A stretch of 64,000 nt of DNA, taken from positions 1 through 64,000 of the forward strand of contig DATLXN010000045.1 in assembly GCA_035575715.1 (NCBI GenBank), in the 5' to 3' direction. The notes under the pieces are model-generated. The model made no database searches, was not told the DNA's origin, and saw only the letters and a list, made by a program, of their open reading frames with translations. This document shows, in pieces, positions 51,411 to 60,198 of this stretch (the stretch's first letter is position 1; each line of letters begins with the position of its first letter). The position numbers and the translations under genes were made by a program. This DNA is from JACCSI01 sp035575715. Lineage in GTDB: Bacteria > Acidobacteriota > Vicinamibacteria > Vicinamibacterales > UBA2999.

Positions 51411-54062
51411 TTACCTGATTCTATTGTCCACACGCCCCGCCACGCTCGCCACTGTGGCCACCAGCTCAGCCGGATCGACCGGCTTGGCCACGTGGACCAG
51501 GAACCCGGCACGCAGCGCACGTGTCCGATCTTCGGACCGCGCGAATGCCGTCAGCGCGATTGCCGCGATCTTGCCGCCGCGACTGTCGCTGAGCGCGCGC
51601 ACTCGCTTGAGTAGCTCGAAGCCATCGGCGACCGGCATCCCAATATCACTAATCAGGACGTCGGGCGTATTGGTCTCCAGTATCTCCATCGCTTCGTCCG
51701 CACTACTGGCGATGAGCACCGTGGCGGCATACTCCTCGAGCACGCGTTTGATCAGGTGGCGCGCGTCCGGCTGATCGTCGACGACGAGCACAGTCAAGCC
51801 GGCTAGTTCGGCACTGACAGCAGGTGGCGCGTTCGGCGATGCCGTCCTGGGATGAACCCGCTCAGCCGCCACTTCGGTCGTGCGGTGCATGATCGCCTGT
51901 GGCAACTGCACGCTGACCGTCGTCCCCAAACCCTCGCCCGGACTCTTGACCGCCACCGTGCCGCCGTGTAGTTCAACGAGGCTCTTGACGATCGACAGGC
52001 CCAGGCCCAATCCCCCGAATCTTCGTGTTGTCGATGCGTCGCCTTGGCGAAAGCGCTCGAACAGGTGCGGCATAAACTCGGCGCGAATGCCCACGCCGGT
52101 ATCGGCAACGGCGATTTCGACGTGCGAGTTGACACGCTGCAGGACGATTTGAATTTTGCCGTCCTTCGGCGTGAACTTGATTGCATTCGACAGCAGATTC
52201 CACACCACCTGTTGCAGTCGTCCAGGATCGCCGTTGATCGGTCCGGCGGCGGGATCGAGAAAACTTTCGAGCCGGATCCCCTTGGCCTGTGCCGAGGGGG
52301 TGACCGTTTCGATCGCCGCCTCAATTATCTGTAGCGGTTGCAGCGGCTGAATGTCGAGCCGCAATTTGCCCGAGGTGATGCGGCTCATATCGAGCAGGTC
52401 ATCGATCAGTAAGGTCTGCGCCCGCGCATTGCGCTCGATGGTCTCGAGGCCGCGGGTCACGTCGTCCTCGTTGTTCGAGCCGGTGCGGAGCATGTGCGCC
52501 CACCCCAGGATCGCGTTGAGCGGTGTTCGCAGTTCGTGGGACAGCGTCGCCAGGAATTCGTCTTTGACTTCGCTCAGCCGTTCGGCGGCGGTGCGTGCCG
52601 CACGCTCGCTCTCGAGCAGCGCGCTACGTTCCTCCGCCGATTTCTGCGCCGCTTCGTACAACCGCGCATTGTCGACGGCGATGCCAGCCTGCGCTGCGAC
52701 GCCGAGGATCAATCGTTCCGCGCGTTCGGTGAACACCGCCGGCCTGGAATGACCGAAGAACAACCCGCCGATCACCTCGCCCGTCCGTGACCGTACCGGC
52801 ACGGCCAGGTAGCTGCGCACTGGCAGGTGGCCCCTGGGCATGCCGTGATGCGGCGCCGACTGACCGTAACGCGGATCGGCCAGCACATCGTCCAAACGAA
52901 TGGTCGCCGCTTCGCCATGAAAGGTCGGTCCGAATAGCGCGGTGGCGCGCGGCTTGCCGAATTTCTCGAACGCCTCACGCGGCGCGCCCGACAGCGTGTA
53001 GAGCAGCAACGCATCGCCGTTGTCGTCGGTCGTGTTGTAGAAAAACGCGCCGAATTCGCCGCCGCTCAGTTCGGTGGCGGCGTCGGTCACCGCTTGCAGG
53101 AGCGATTGCAGATCGAGCTGGGCGGCGAGCGTCGTGCCGGTGTGATTGAGCAATTCGAGCACGCGCGTTTCTTCGCGTAAGGCGTCTTCGGCCGTGCGCC
53201 GGGCGCTGATGTCCTCGATGACGCCAATGAAACGTTCCGGTTGACCGCTGTCGGCCTTGAGTAAGGTGACGGTGGTCAGGCTCCACACCGTCGAGCCGTC
53301 CTTGCGCCGGTAGCGCTTCTCGAGCGCGTAATCGTCGATTTCACCAGACACCAGGCGGCGCGCCGACGCCACGGTGGCTGCGACATCGTCGGGGTGCGTA
53401 ATATCGACGAAGCGCAGACCGCGTACTTCGTCGGGGCTATAGCCGAGGATCTCGGAGAACTTCTGGTTGTGATCGAGGAAACAGCCATCCATATCGGCGA
53501 TCGCGATGCCGACCGCGGCTTGATTGAAAATGGCGCGCAGGCGCGCTTCGTTGTCGCGCAGCAACTCGGCTGCTTGCCGGCGACTGGTCACGTCCGCGCA
53601 CGCGCCGGTCAGATAGATCGCAACGCCGTTGTCATCGATAAAGGCTTTCGCCTTGTCACAAATCCAGTGGATGCTGCCATCGGGCCACACCACCCGAAAC
53701 TCCATGTCGAAATCAGCGCCCTCGCGCGCCGAGCGCTCGCACGCCGCAATCACCGCGGCACGGTCATCGGGGTGCACCGCTCCAAAAAAGGTGTCGAGCG
53801 ACTGGACCGACCGGCCCGAGGGTAAGCCAAACAAGCGATCGAGGTTGCCGTCCCATTCGACGGTGTTGTCACGAATATTCCAACGGAAGGTACCTGTTCC
53901 CGCAGCGACCAGCGCGGCGGTCAGGCGCTCCTGACTTTCGCGCAGCGCTCCTTGTGCGCGGACCAGGTCTTCTTCGGCTCGTTGACGCGCATGCAGGATC
54001 GCCTGGGCGTTTTGCAACGCCACCGAGCGCAGTAGTGCGTCTTCATCGTGGGAAGTCGCCAC
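51411..54062 (-). CDS. hybrid sensor histidine kinase, PAS-PAS-GAF-HisKA-HATPase-REC
   Basis: 883 aa from a GTG at 54062 that overlaps the stop of the MetE-like gene (CTAGTGG). Order: helix (LLRSVALQNAQAILHARQRA), PAS at ~45-165, PAS at ~170-290, GAF at ~310-470, HisKA with FLATLSHELRTPLNAIL (phospho-acceptor His509), HATPase with NLLSNAIKF, DTGVGI and GGLGLGLSIV, then a receiver with Asp806 in ISDIGMPVADGFELL. No membrane segment, so cytoplasmic sensing; the ligand is unknown. The REC output has no DNA-binding domain, and no partner regulator or phosphotransfer protein is adjacent. The longer frame to 54236 lies inside the upstream gene. Confidence 0.9.
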   Translation of the reverse strand: MATSHDEDALLRSVALQNAQAILHARQRAEEDLVRAQGALRESQERLTAALVAAGTGTFRWNIRDNTVEWDGNLDRLFGLPSGRSVQSLDTFFGAVHPDDRAAVIAACERSAREGADFDMEFRVVWPDGSIHWICDKAKAFIDDNGVAIYLTGACADVTSRRQAAELLRDNEARLRAIFNQAAVGIAIADMDGCFLDHNQKFSEILGYSPDEVRGLRFVDITHPDDVAATVASARRLVSGEIDDYALEKRYRRKDGSTVWSLTTVTLLKADSGQPERFIGVIEDISARRTAEDALREETRVLELLNHTGTTLAAQLDLQSLLQAVTDAATELSGGEFGAFFYNTTDDNGDALLLYTLSGAPREAFEKFGKPRATALFGPTFHGEAATIRLDDVLADPRYGQSAPHHGMPRGHLPVRSYLAVPVRSRTGEVIGGLFFGHSRPAVFTERAERLILGVAAQAGIAVDNARLYEAAQKSAEERSALLESERAARTAAERLSEVKDEFLATLSHELRTPLNAILGWAHMLRTGSNNEDDVTRGLETIERNARAQTLLIDDLLDMSRITSGKLRLDIQPLQPLQIIEAAIETVTPSAQAKGIRLESFLDPAAGPINGDPGRLQQVVWNLLSNAIKFTPKDGKIQIVLQRVNSHVEIAVADTGVGIRAEFMPHLFERFRQGDASTTRRFGGLGLGLSIVKSLVELHGGTVAVKSPGEGLGTTVSVQLPQAIMHRTTEVAAERVHPRTASPNAPPAVSAELAGLTVLVVDDQPDARHLIKRVLEEYAATVLIASSADEAMEILETNTPDVLISDIGMPVADGFELLKRVRALSDSRGGKIAAIALTAFARSEDRTRALRAGFLVHVAKPVDPAELVATVASVAGRVDNRIR

Positions 54063-54907
54063 TAGGTTCTGCCGAGGGCCTCGGAGGCCTGGCGGGTTCC
54101 CAGGACGTGAACGCGATCCTTCTCCCCCGCCAGGGCGATGTAGAGGCTGCCCACACGCATTTGAAACAGACTCGGCAACAACTCCGCATAGTCGACATCG
54201 GCGCTGTGGGTCGAGTCGCGATCGCCGCCCGGGCACGTATGCACGCCAATCCGCTGCCGTTCCTCGGGGCTGAAACGCGACAGCGCCAGATTGTTCAAAT
54301 CGATAAAGCGGTGCTGCAACTCGCCGGTGGGGTCGATCTTTATCGCCAGGCGCCCCTCGGTAAAGTCGATGTGGACTTTATAAGCGCCCTTCTCGAAGCA
54401 GGGGCGGATTTCCGTCTCGTGCTCGCTCAACAAGTCGTCAATGAATTGCTCGCGCGGATAGCCATCGATGCCTTCGGCGGGATACATCAGACTGAGTGCC
54501 GAGGGCGAGATCACCGCTTGTTTCACCGGAACGTGCGCGTAGCGCTTGGCGACATCGAGATAACTATCGGCGTAGCGCTTGTAGCGGAACGGCCCTGCCG
54601 TCAGACGCGGCATGCGCCGCACATGGCCGGCGGCAAAGGGAATCTTGAAGCCGTCTGGCGCGGTGTTGCTCAACCCGTGCACACAGTAGGTCCAGAAATT
54701 GTGGTACTTGCGCTGCTCGCCATCGGTGATGACCGGCGACCCGGTCTCCTCGAAGCGCGCGATCGAATCGCGAATGGCGTCGTCGTATAGGCCATCCAGC
54801 GACGGGCTGTCATCACCCTCGCGTTCGACAGCATCGATTAACGCCGGCGGCCGCGGCAAGCTGCCAATGGGTTCGGTGGGAATCATGCGTAGGCCAAATC
54901 CTGTCAT
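54062..54907 (-). CDS. MetE-like methyltransferase family protein with C-terminal deletion
   Basis: 281 aa, start at 54907 (or 54886, which begins directly at IPTEPIGSLPRP). It matches the short, core-MetE-like family: DGEQRKYHNFWTYCVHGLSN, QAVISPSALSLMYPAEGIDG and RIGVHTCPGGDRDSTHSADV, the last giving the HxC zinc ligands. Relatives run to about 370 aa and end with a segment carrying a further zinc-ligand Cys; here the sequence jumps from KDRVHVLG to RQASEALGRT, so roughly 80 residues including that Cys are missing. It may be inactive. It is divergent from the UvrA-like gene and overlaps the kinase start. Confidence 0.75.
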   Translation of the reverse strand: MTGFGLRMIPTEPIGSLPRPPALIDAVEREGDDSPSLDGLYDDAIRDSIARFEETGSPVITDGEQRKYHNFWTYCVHGLSNTAPDGFKIPFAAGHVRRMPRLTAGPFRYKRYADSYLDVAKRYAHVPVKQAVISPSALSLMYPAEGIDGYPREQFIDDLLSEHETEIRPCFEKGAYKVHIDFTEGRLAIKIDPTGELQHRFIDLNNLALSRFSPEERQRIGVHTCPGGDRDSTHSADVDYAELLPSLFQMRVGSLYIALAGEKDRVHVLGTRQASEALGRT

Positions 54908-54979
54908 GGAACTGCGTGCGGCGGTGTTAGCGATTTTTCGGGCGCTGGGCGTTCGGTTTGCAAGTTGATCTTTGAGCCT

Positions 54980-57553
54980 ATGAGCCACCTCGACAGCAGC
55001 CGGAGCCGGCACCGCAAGGACGACAGTGGATGCGTCCACGTGCGCGGCGCGCGTGAGCACAATCTGAAAAACGTCGACCTCGACATTCCACGTGATGCGC
55101 TGGTCGTGTTCACCGGAGTGTCGGGATCGGGTAAATCCTCACTGGCATTTGGGACGCTCTACGCAGAGGCGCAGCGGCGGTATCTCGAGTCCGTGTCGCC
55201 ATACGCGCGTCGGTTGTTCCATCAAATGGCGGTTCCCGAGGTCGATGAAATCGAAGGGCTCCCGCCAGCCGTCGCCCTCCAGCAGCAACGCGGCTCTCCG
55301 ACGACCCGCTCATCGGTCGGTAGCGTGACGACCTTATCCAACCTGTTGCGGATGCTCTATTCGCGCGCCGGCGATTACCCGGAGGGGCAGCAATTGCTCT
55401 ATGCCGAATCCTTCTCGCCGAACACACCGGAAGGGGCGTGCGCAAGGTGTCATGGCCTGGGACGCGTCTACGAAGTCACCGAACAATCGATGGTGCCGGA
55501 TGATTCGTTGTCGATCCGCGAGCGCGCGGTGGCGGCGTGGCCGGTGGCCTGGCAAGGCCAGAATCTCCGCGACATCCTGGTGACACTTGGCTACGACGTC
55601 GACCGGCCGTGGCGCGAGTTGTCGAAGAAAGATCGCGAGTGGATCCTGTTCACGGATGAACAGCCGACCGTTCCGGTCTACGCCGGGCTCGATCCGCCGG
55701 ACGCCCGGCGCGCGCTGAAACGCAAAGAGGAACCAAGCTACATGGGCACGTTCACCGGTGCCCGGCGCCATGTCCTGCACACCTTTGCGAACACGCAAAG
55801 TCCGTTGATGAAAAAGCGGGTCGCGCAGTACATGTTGAGCGCCGAGTGTTCGGAGTGCGGCGGCAAGCGACTGAAGCGTGCGTCGCTTTCAGTCACGTTT
55901 GCCGGGCTCGACATCACCGACATCTCGAGGCTGCCGTTGACCAAACTGGCGCGGATCATGGCGCCGTACGGCTCGGGCACGGCCCGGACCATCAAGAAGC
56001 TCGAACAGGATCACCCGGAGAAGGCGCTGGTGTCGCAGCGCATTGCCGAGGACCTGGTCGCACGCCTCGACGCGCTGTTACACCTTGGCCTGGGTTACCT
56101 CTCACTCGAACGCAGCACACCGACCCTCTCGCCCGGCGAGCTACAGCGCCTGCGATTGGCGACCCAGGTGCGATCGAATTTGTTCGGCGTGGTTTACGTG
56201 CTCGACGAACCCTCAGCCGGGCTCCACCCGGCCGATACCGAGGCGCTGTTGGTTGCGCTCGAACGGCTGAAGGCGTCCGGCAACTCGTTGTTCGTCGTCG
56301 AGCACGAGCTCGATGTGATCCGTCGCGCGGATTGGATTGTCGATGTCGGCCCCGATGCCGGGGAGCGTGGCGGGCGCATCCTGTATAGCGGCCCGCCTGC
56401 CGGTCTCGATCGGATCGAAGCGTCACACACGCGTCGGCATCTCTTCAATCACGCGGAACTCCCCACGCGGTCGCCGCGGACGCCGAAAGGCTGGCTGCGT
56501 CTGAAGGGCGTGACGCGCAACAACATCCACAATCTCAGCGTCGCCTTTCCGCTCGGCGCATTCACCACCGTCACTGGTGTGTCGGGGTCGGGCAAATCGA
56601 GCCTGGTCAGCCAGGTCCTCGTCGAACTGGTCGCCAGCGCGCTTGGACACGACGTCACGGTGGACGACGACGACAACGCTGATGCGCTGGAGCGCGAAGA
56701 CCCGGAGCCGATTTCAGGCGAGATCGTCGAGGGGCTCGATCAGATTAAACGGTTGGTCCGTGTCGACCAGCAACCGATCGGCCGCACACCGCGCTCGAAC
56801 CTGGCCACCTACACCGGGTTGTTCGATCACGTGCGCAAGCTGTTTGCGGCAACGACAGCGGCGCGCTCACGCCGTTACGATGCGGGACGATTTTCCTTCA
56901 ATGTCGCGAAAGGCCGCTGCGAGACGTGCCAAGGCGAAGGTTTCGTCTTTGTTGAGCTGTTGTTCCTGCCCAGTGTCTACGCGCCGTGCCCGACCTGCCA
57001 CGGCGCGCGCTACAACGCCGCCACGCTGGCGATCCACTACCGCGACAAATCCATCGCCGACGTCTTGCGGATGACCGTCGACGAGGCGCGCACATTCTTT
57101 GCAGACCAGCCGCAATTGGCGCGATCGCTGACGGTGCTTCATGAGGTCGGCCTCGGCTACATCAGGCTGGGCCAGCCCGCCACCGAACTGTCGGGGGGTG
57201 AAGCACAGCGCATCAAACTGGCGACCGATCTGCAGCGAGCCCAACGCGGCAATTCCCTCTACATTCTCGACGAACCGACAACCGGCCTCCATCCCGCCGA
57301 CGTGGAGAAGCTGATGACCCAACTCGACGGGCTGGTCGACGCCGGCAACACGGTGATTGTCGTCGAGCACGACATGCGTGTCGTCGCCGGCAGTGATTGG
57401 GTGATGGATATCGGCCCGGGAGCCGGTGAGGACGGCGGCCGAATGGTCGCCTGCGGCCCGCCGGTCGTGATCGCGGCATCGGCGAAGAGTCGGACTGCGC
57501 CCTACCTGTCGCGCTTCCTGAAAGAGAGCGGTTCGGGGCTCCGATTTGGGTGA
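54980..57553 (+). CDS. UvrA2-like excinuclease-type ABC ATPase
   Basis: 857 aa from the ATG at 54980. Two ABC modules: Walker A GVSGSGKSSLAFGT (from residue 46) with signature TLSPGELQRLRLATQ and Walker B VVYVLDEPSAGLHP; second Walker A GVSGSGKSSLVSQV with ELSGGEAQRIKLATDLQ and LYILDEPTTGLHP. CxxC zinc modules are CARCHGLG, CSECGGKRL, CETCQGEG and CPTCHGARY. It is shorter than UvrA (about 940), as in UvrA2/DrrC-type proteins that lack part of the UvrB-binding region; these are linked to DNA-damage tolerance or drug resistance. A housekeeping UvrA is expected elsewhere. SPGE in the first signature is usual for the group. Confidence 0.88.
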   Translation: MSHLDSSRSRHRKDDSGCVHVRGAREHNLKNVDLDIPRDALVVFTGVSGSGKSSLAFGTLYAEAQRRYLESVSPYARRLFHQMAVPEVDEIEGLPPAVALQQQRGSPTTRSSVGSVTTLSNLLRMLYSRAGDYPEGQQLLYAESFSPNTPEGACARCHGLGRVYEVTEQSMVPDDSLSIRERAVAAWPVAWQGQNLRDILVTLGYDVDRPWRELSKKDREWILFTDEQPTVPVYAGLDPPDARRALKRKEEPSYMGTFTGARRHVLHTFANTQSPLMKKRVAQYMLSAECSECGGKRLKRASLSVTFAGLDITDISRLPLTKLARIMAPYGSGTARTIKKLEQDHPEKALVSQRIAEDLVARLDALLHLGLGYLSLERSTPTLSPGELQRLRLATQVRSNLFGVVYVLDEPSAGLHPADTEALLVALERLKASGNSLFVVEHELDVIRRADWIVDVGPDAGERGGRILYSGPPAGLDRIEASHTRRHLFNHAELPTRSPRTPKGWLRLKGVTRNNIHNLSVAFPLGAFTTVTGVSGSGKSSLVSQVLVELVASALGHDVTVDDDDNADALEREDPEPISGEIVEGLDQIKRLVRVDQQPIGRTPRSNLATYTGLFDHVRKLFAATTAARSRRYDAGRFSFNVAKGRCETCQGEGFVFVELLFLPSVYAPCPTCHGARYNAATLAIHYRDKSIADVLRMTVDEARTFFADQPQLARSLTVLHEVGLGYIRLGQPATELSGGEAQRIKLATDLQRAQRGNSLYILDEPTTGLHPADVEKLMTQLDGLVDAGNTVIVVEHDMRVVAGSDWVMDIGPGAGEDGGRMVACGPPVVIAASAKSRTAPYLSRFLKESGSGLRFG

Positions 57554-57750
57554 CGGATTCGTCGGAATTCGTTCCAAAATTAGACACCTTGTGTCGCCCT
57601 GGGAACGGCCCATTTCAACAGCTCGCCGAAAACACAATGAATTATGGCCATTTTAGCTGTCAATCCCAAGGATAGCCAACACGGTCAGTCTTTTGCTGTG
57701 CTCCTCGCGTGTCGCCTGTGTCCTCTAAAGTCGCATCGCGGCTTGACGTG

Positions 57751-57881
57751 ATGCGGCGTCCGTTCAGACCGCGCGTTGAGGCGTCAGCAACGTTTGCCAC
57801 CTTGCCGCGGCACGCCCGTATTTATGTCGGCGCGGTGACGGTTGCCGGCGCCGCTGCGGTCGCCGTCGCCGCTGCCAGGTG
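57751..57881 (+). pseudogene. frame-shifted N-terminal segment of the HD-GYP gene
   Basis: The ATG at 57751 opens RRPFRPRVEASATFATLP and a transmembrane segment (ARIYVGAVTVAGAAAVAVAAA), then ends in AR before going out of frame. Relatives continue with WRFDQP, and adding one G near 57881 restores AR-W-RFDQP exactly. It is thus the true first membrane helix of the next gene, separated by a one-base deletion or error. Confidence 0.7.
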
Positions 57882-60128
57882 CGCTTCGATCAGCCGTGGT
57901 TGTTCGCCGGTCTGCTGGTGCTCGCCGTCGCCGCGTCGGCCACCAAAATGGTCTTGCCACTCGGGCGGAGCCAATCGAATTTGTCGCTCTCGCACGCGGT
58001 GAACTTCTGGGCGTTGTTCAGCCTGGGCGCTCCCGCCGGTGCGGTGATTGCCGCGATCAGTGCGTGGGCGCAGTGCACGCTGCGCGTCAGCGCGCGCAAT
58101 CCACTGCATCGCACGCTGTTCAGTATCGGGTCGCTGACCCTGACGGTGGCGATCGCCGGCTTGGCATTGCCGTTCACGATGGAAGGCGACCGGGCGGGCG
58201 TCAGCGGCTTGATCCGCTCGGCGGCCCTGGTCGCGCCGCTGTACTTCTTCGTCAACAGCGCGCTGGTCGCCGGTGCGATCGCCTTGGCCACGCGGCAACA
58301 TGTCGGCGGCGTCTGGCACCGCAACTTCCTGTGGAGTTCACCCAGCTACCTCGCTGGTGCGGCACTTGCGGCAGTGGCCGCCGGGGTCACCGCACGCGGG
58401 TGGTTTGGCTGGCTGGCCCTGCTGGCCGTGCCCTTCTATCTCGTCTTCCGCAGCTATCACACCGTGGTCGCGCGGCTTCGCGAAGAACATGACTCGACGC
58501 AGCGTGCGATGGAAGTGCAGCTCGCGACGATCGAAGCGCTGGCGCTCGCCATCGAAGCCAAGGCCGGGTGCACCCCTGAACACATTCGGTCGATTCAGCA
58601 GTGCGCGGCAATGCTCGCCGAAGCGGCGGGTCTCTCGGACATCGACGTCCAGGCCGTGCGCACCGCGGCGCTGCTCCATGATGTCGGCAACATGGCGGTG
58701 CCGGAGCACATCCTGTCCAAGCCCGAAGCGTTGACGCCAGAGGAATTTGAGCGCGTCAAGATCCACCCGCGCGTCGGCGCCGACATCCTGCGCGACGTGC
58801 CGTTCGGTTCGCCGGTCAGTGAACTGGTGCTCTGCCATCACGAGCGGTGGGACGGTCTCGGGTATCCGAGCGGACTGCGCGGCGAAGCGATTCCGCTTGG
58901 CGCGCGCATTCTCGCGATCGCAGACTGCTATAGCACGCTGCAAACGACGCGGCCGTATCGGCCGGCGCGCACCGCACCGGAAGCGGTGGCGGTGCTGAGG
59001 GAATTCGCCGGCAGCGCATACGATCCGTCGCTGATCGATCTGTTCATCGCCGGGCTCGAGACGGCGGCAGCGGCGGCAGGCCAGGGCGTGGTCGTTGAAA
59101 GCGCGTGGGTCGAGGCGCCAAGCGCGGACGGCTTGCAGGACATTGCCGGGGCCCATCGCGAGGAGCACACGCTGTACGAGATCGCGCAAGCACTCGGCTC
59201 GAGTCTCGGTGTCACCGAGACGATGGCGTTGATTGAAGAAAAGGTCAGTCGGTTGGTGCCGCTGTCGACCTGCGCCCTGTTCCTCGGCAATGACACCGCG
59301 GGATACGAATGCCGTTACGCGCACGGCCTCGGCACCGAAGCGCTGTTGAAGTGGACGCCGAAATCGTGGAGCGATCTGGCGTTGCGGTTGCCCGCCTGCG
59401 CCGACGGCCGCGGCGCCCACGGCGAAGAAATCGCGGCGCTACTCCCCTGCCCGCTGACCTTTGAAGGCCAGTTGATTGGCGGCATCGTCATCTATCACAC
59501 CGAAGCGGGCGCCTTTACCGATGAACATCGGCGTATTCTCGAGCGCGTCAGCGATCAGGCCGCCGCGGTGATTTACAACTCGACGCGGTTCGAACAGACC
59601 CAGCACGACTCGCATACCGATCCGCTGACTGACCTTGCCAATCGCCGCTCGCTCGACCGGCAATTCGAGATCGGCCTCGAGCTCGCCGCACGCGAAGGCA
59701 GCACGGCCAGCGTGATCGTCCTCGACCTCGACCGCCTGAAAGAAATTAACGACACCTACGGCCACGAAGCGGGCGACCGCGCGCTGCGCGCCGTCGGCGC
59801 GGTACTGCAATCGACCGTGCGGCAAACCGATTTGTGTGCCCGCTTCGCCGGTGACGAATTCGTGGTGGTGCTATGGGATTGCAATCCGGAGCACGAGGCG
59901 CGCCGGGTCCAGGAACTGCAAAATGCGATCGGTGTCTATCCGTTCGAACCGCGGCCTGGCGTCCGCGTCTCGTTGTCGATCAGTGCCGGACCAGCGCGAT
60001 TGCCCGCAGATGGGCAGACCTTCGAGGAACTTCTCGCGGTCGCGGACGAACGCATGTACACCGACAAGGCGGCGCGCCGTGCACGCGGCACGACGCGCAG
60101 TGCCGCCGCGCAGGGCGAGCGCGCCTGA
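57879..60128 (+). CDS. membrane HD-GYP / GAF / GGDEF cyclic-di-GMP protein
   Basis: 749 aa in the intact frame, starting at a GTG; the native start is probably at 57751 in another frame. Residues 1-190 hold about six membrane helices (a MASE-like sensor). The HD-GYP domain at ~205-385 has LLHDVGNMAVPEHIL, HPRVGADIL, HHERWDGLGYPSG and ARILAIADCY, all metal ligands present. A GAF-like domain at ~430-570 and a GGDEF domain at ~585-740 follow, with FAGDEFVVVL. HD-GYP hydrolyses c-di-GMP; the GGDEF (AGDEF) may make it. Convergent with the dipeptidyl-peptidase. Confidence 0.87.
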   Translation: MRFDQPWLFAGLLVLAVAASATKMVLPLGRSQSNLSLSHAVNFWALFSLGAPAGAVIAAISAWAQCTLRVSARNPLHRTLFSIGSLTLTVAIAGLALPFTMEGDRAGVSGLIRSAALVAPLYFFVNSALVAGAIALATRQHVGGVWHRNFLWSSPSYLAGAALAAVAAGVTARGWFGWLALLAVPFYLVFRSYHTVVARLREEHDSTQRAMEVQLATIEALALAIEAKAGCTPEHIRSIQQCAAMLAEAAGLSDIDVQAVRTAALLHDVGNMAVPEHILSKPEALTPEEFERVKIHPRVGADILRDVPFGSPVSELVLCHHERWDGLGYPSGLRGEAIPLGARILAIADCYSTLQTTRPYRPARTAPEAVAVLREFAGSAYDPSLIDLFIAGLETAAAAAGQGVVVESAWVEAPSADGLQDIAGAHREEHTLYEIAQALGSSLGVTETMALIEEKVSRLVPLSTCALFLGNDTAGYECRYAHGLGTEALLKWTPKSWSDLALRLPACADGRGAHGEEIAALLPCPLTFEGQLIGGIVIYHTEAGAFTDEHRRILERVSDQAAAVIYNSTRFEQTQHDSHTDPLTDLANRRSLDRQFEIGLELAAREGSTASVIVLDLDRLKEINDTYGHEAGDRALRAVGAVLQSTVRQTDLCARFAGDEFVVVLWDCNPEHEARRVQELQNAIGVYPFEPRPGVRVSLSISAGPARLPADGQTFEELLAVADERMYTDKAARRARGTTRSAAAQGERA

Positions 60129-60138
60129 TCGGTCGCCA

Positions 60139-60166
60139 GTCGTCGGTCGTCGGTCGTCGGTCGTCG
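60139..60166. repeat. four perfect copies of a 7-bp unit
   Basis: GTCGTCG is repeated four times between the convergent ends of the HD-GYP gene and the dipeptidyl-peptidase. It is a simple-sequence heptamer repeat like the one at 1987-2022, and could vary in copy number. Confidence 0.85.
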
Positions 60167-60198
60167 GTGTACCCTGAGTGAGCCCGGCAGGCGAAGGG

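Noticed and set aside
60139..60166. CRISPR-like repeat
   Set aside because: Units are 7 bases and directly adjacent, with no spacers; it is a simple tandem repeat.
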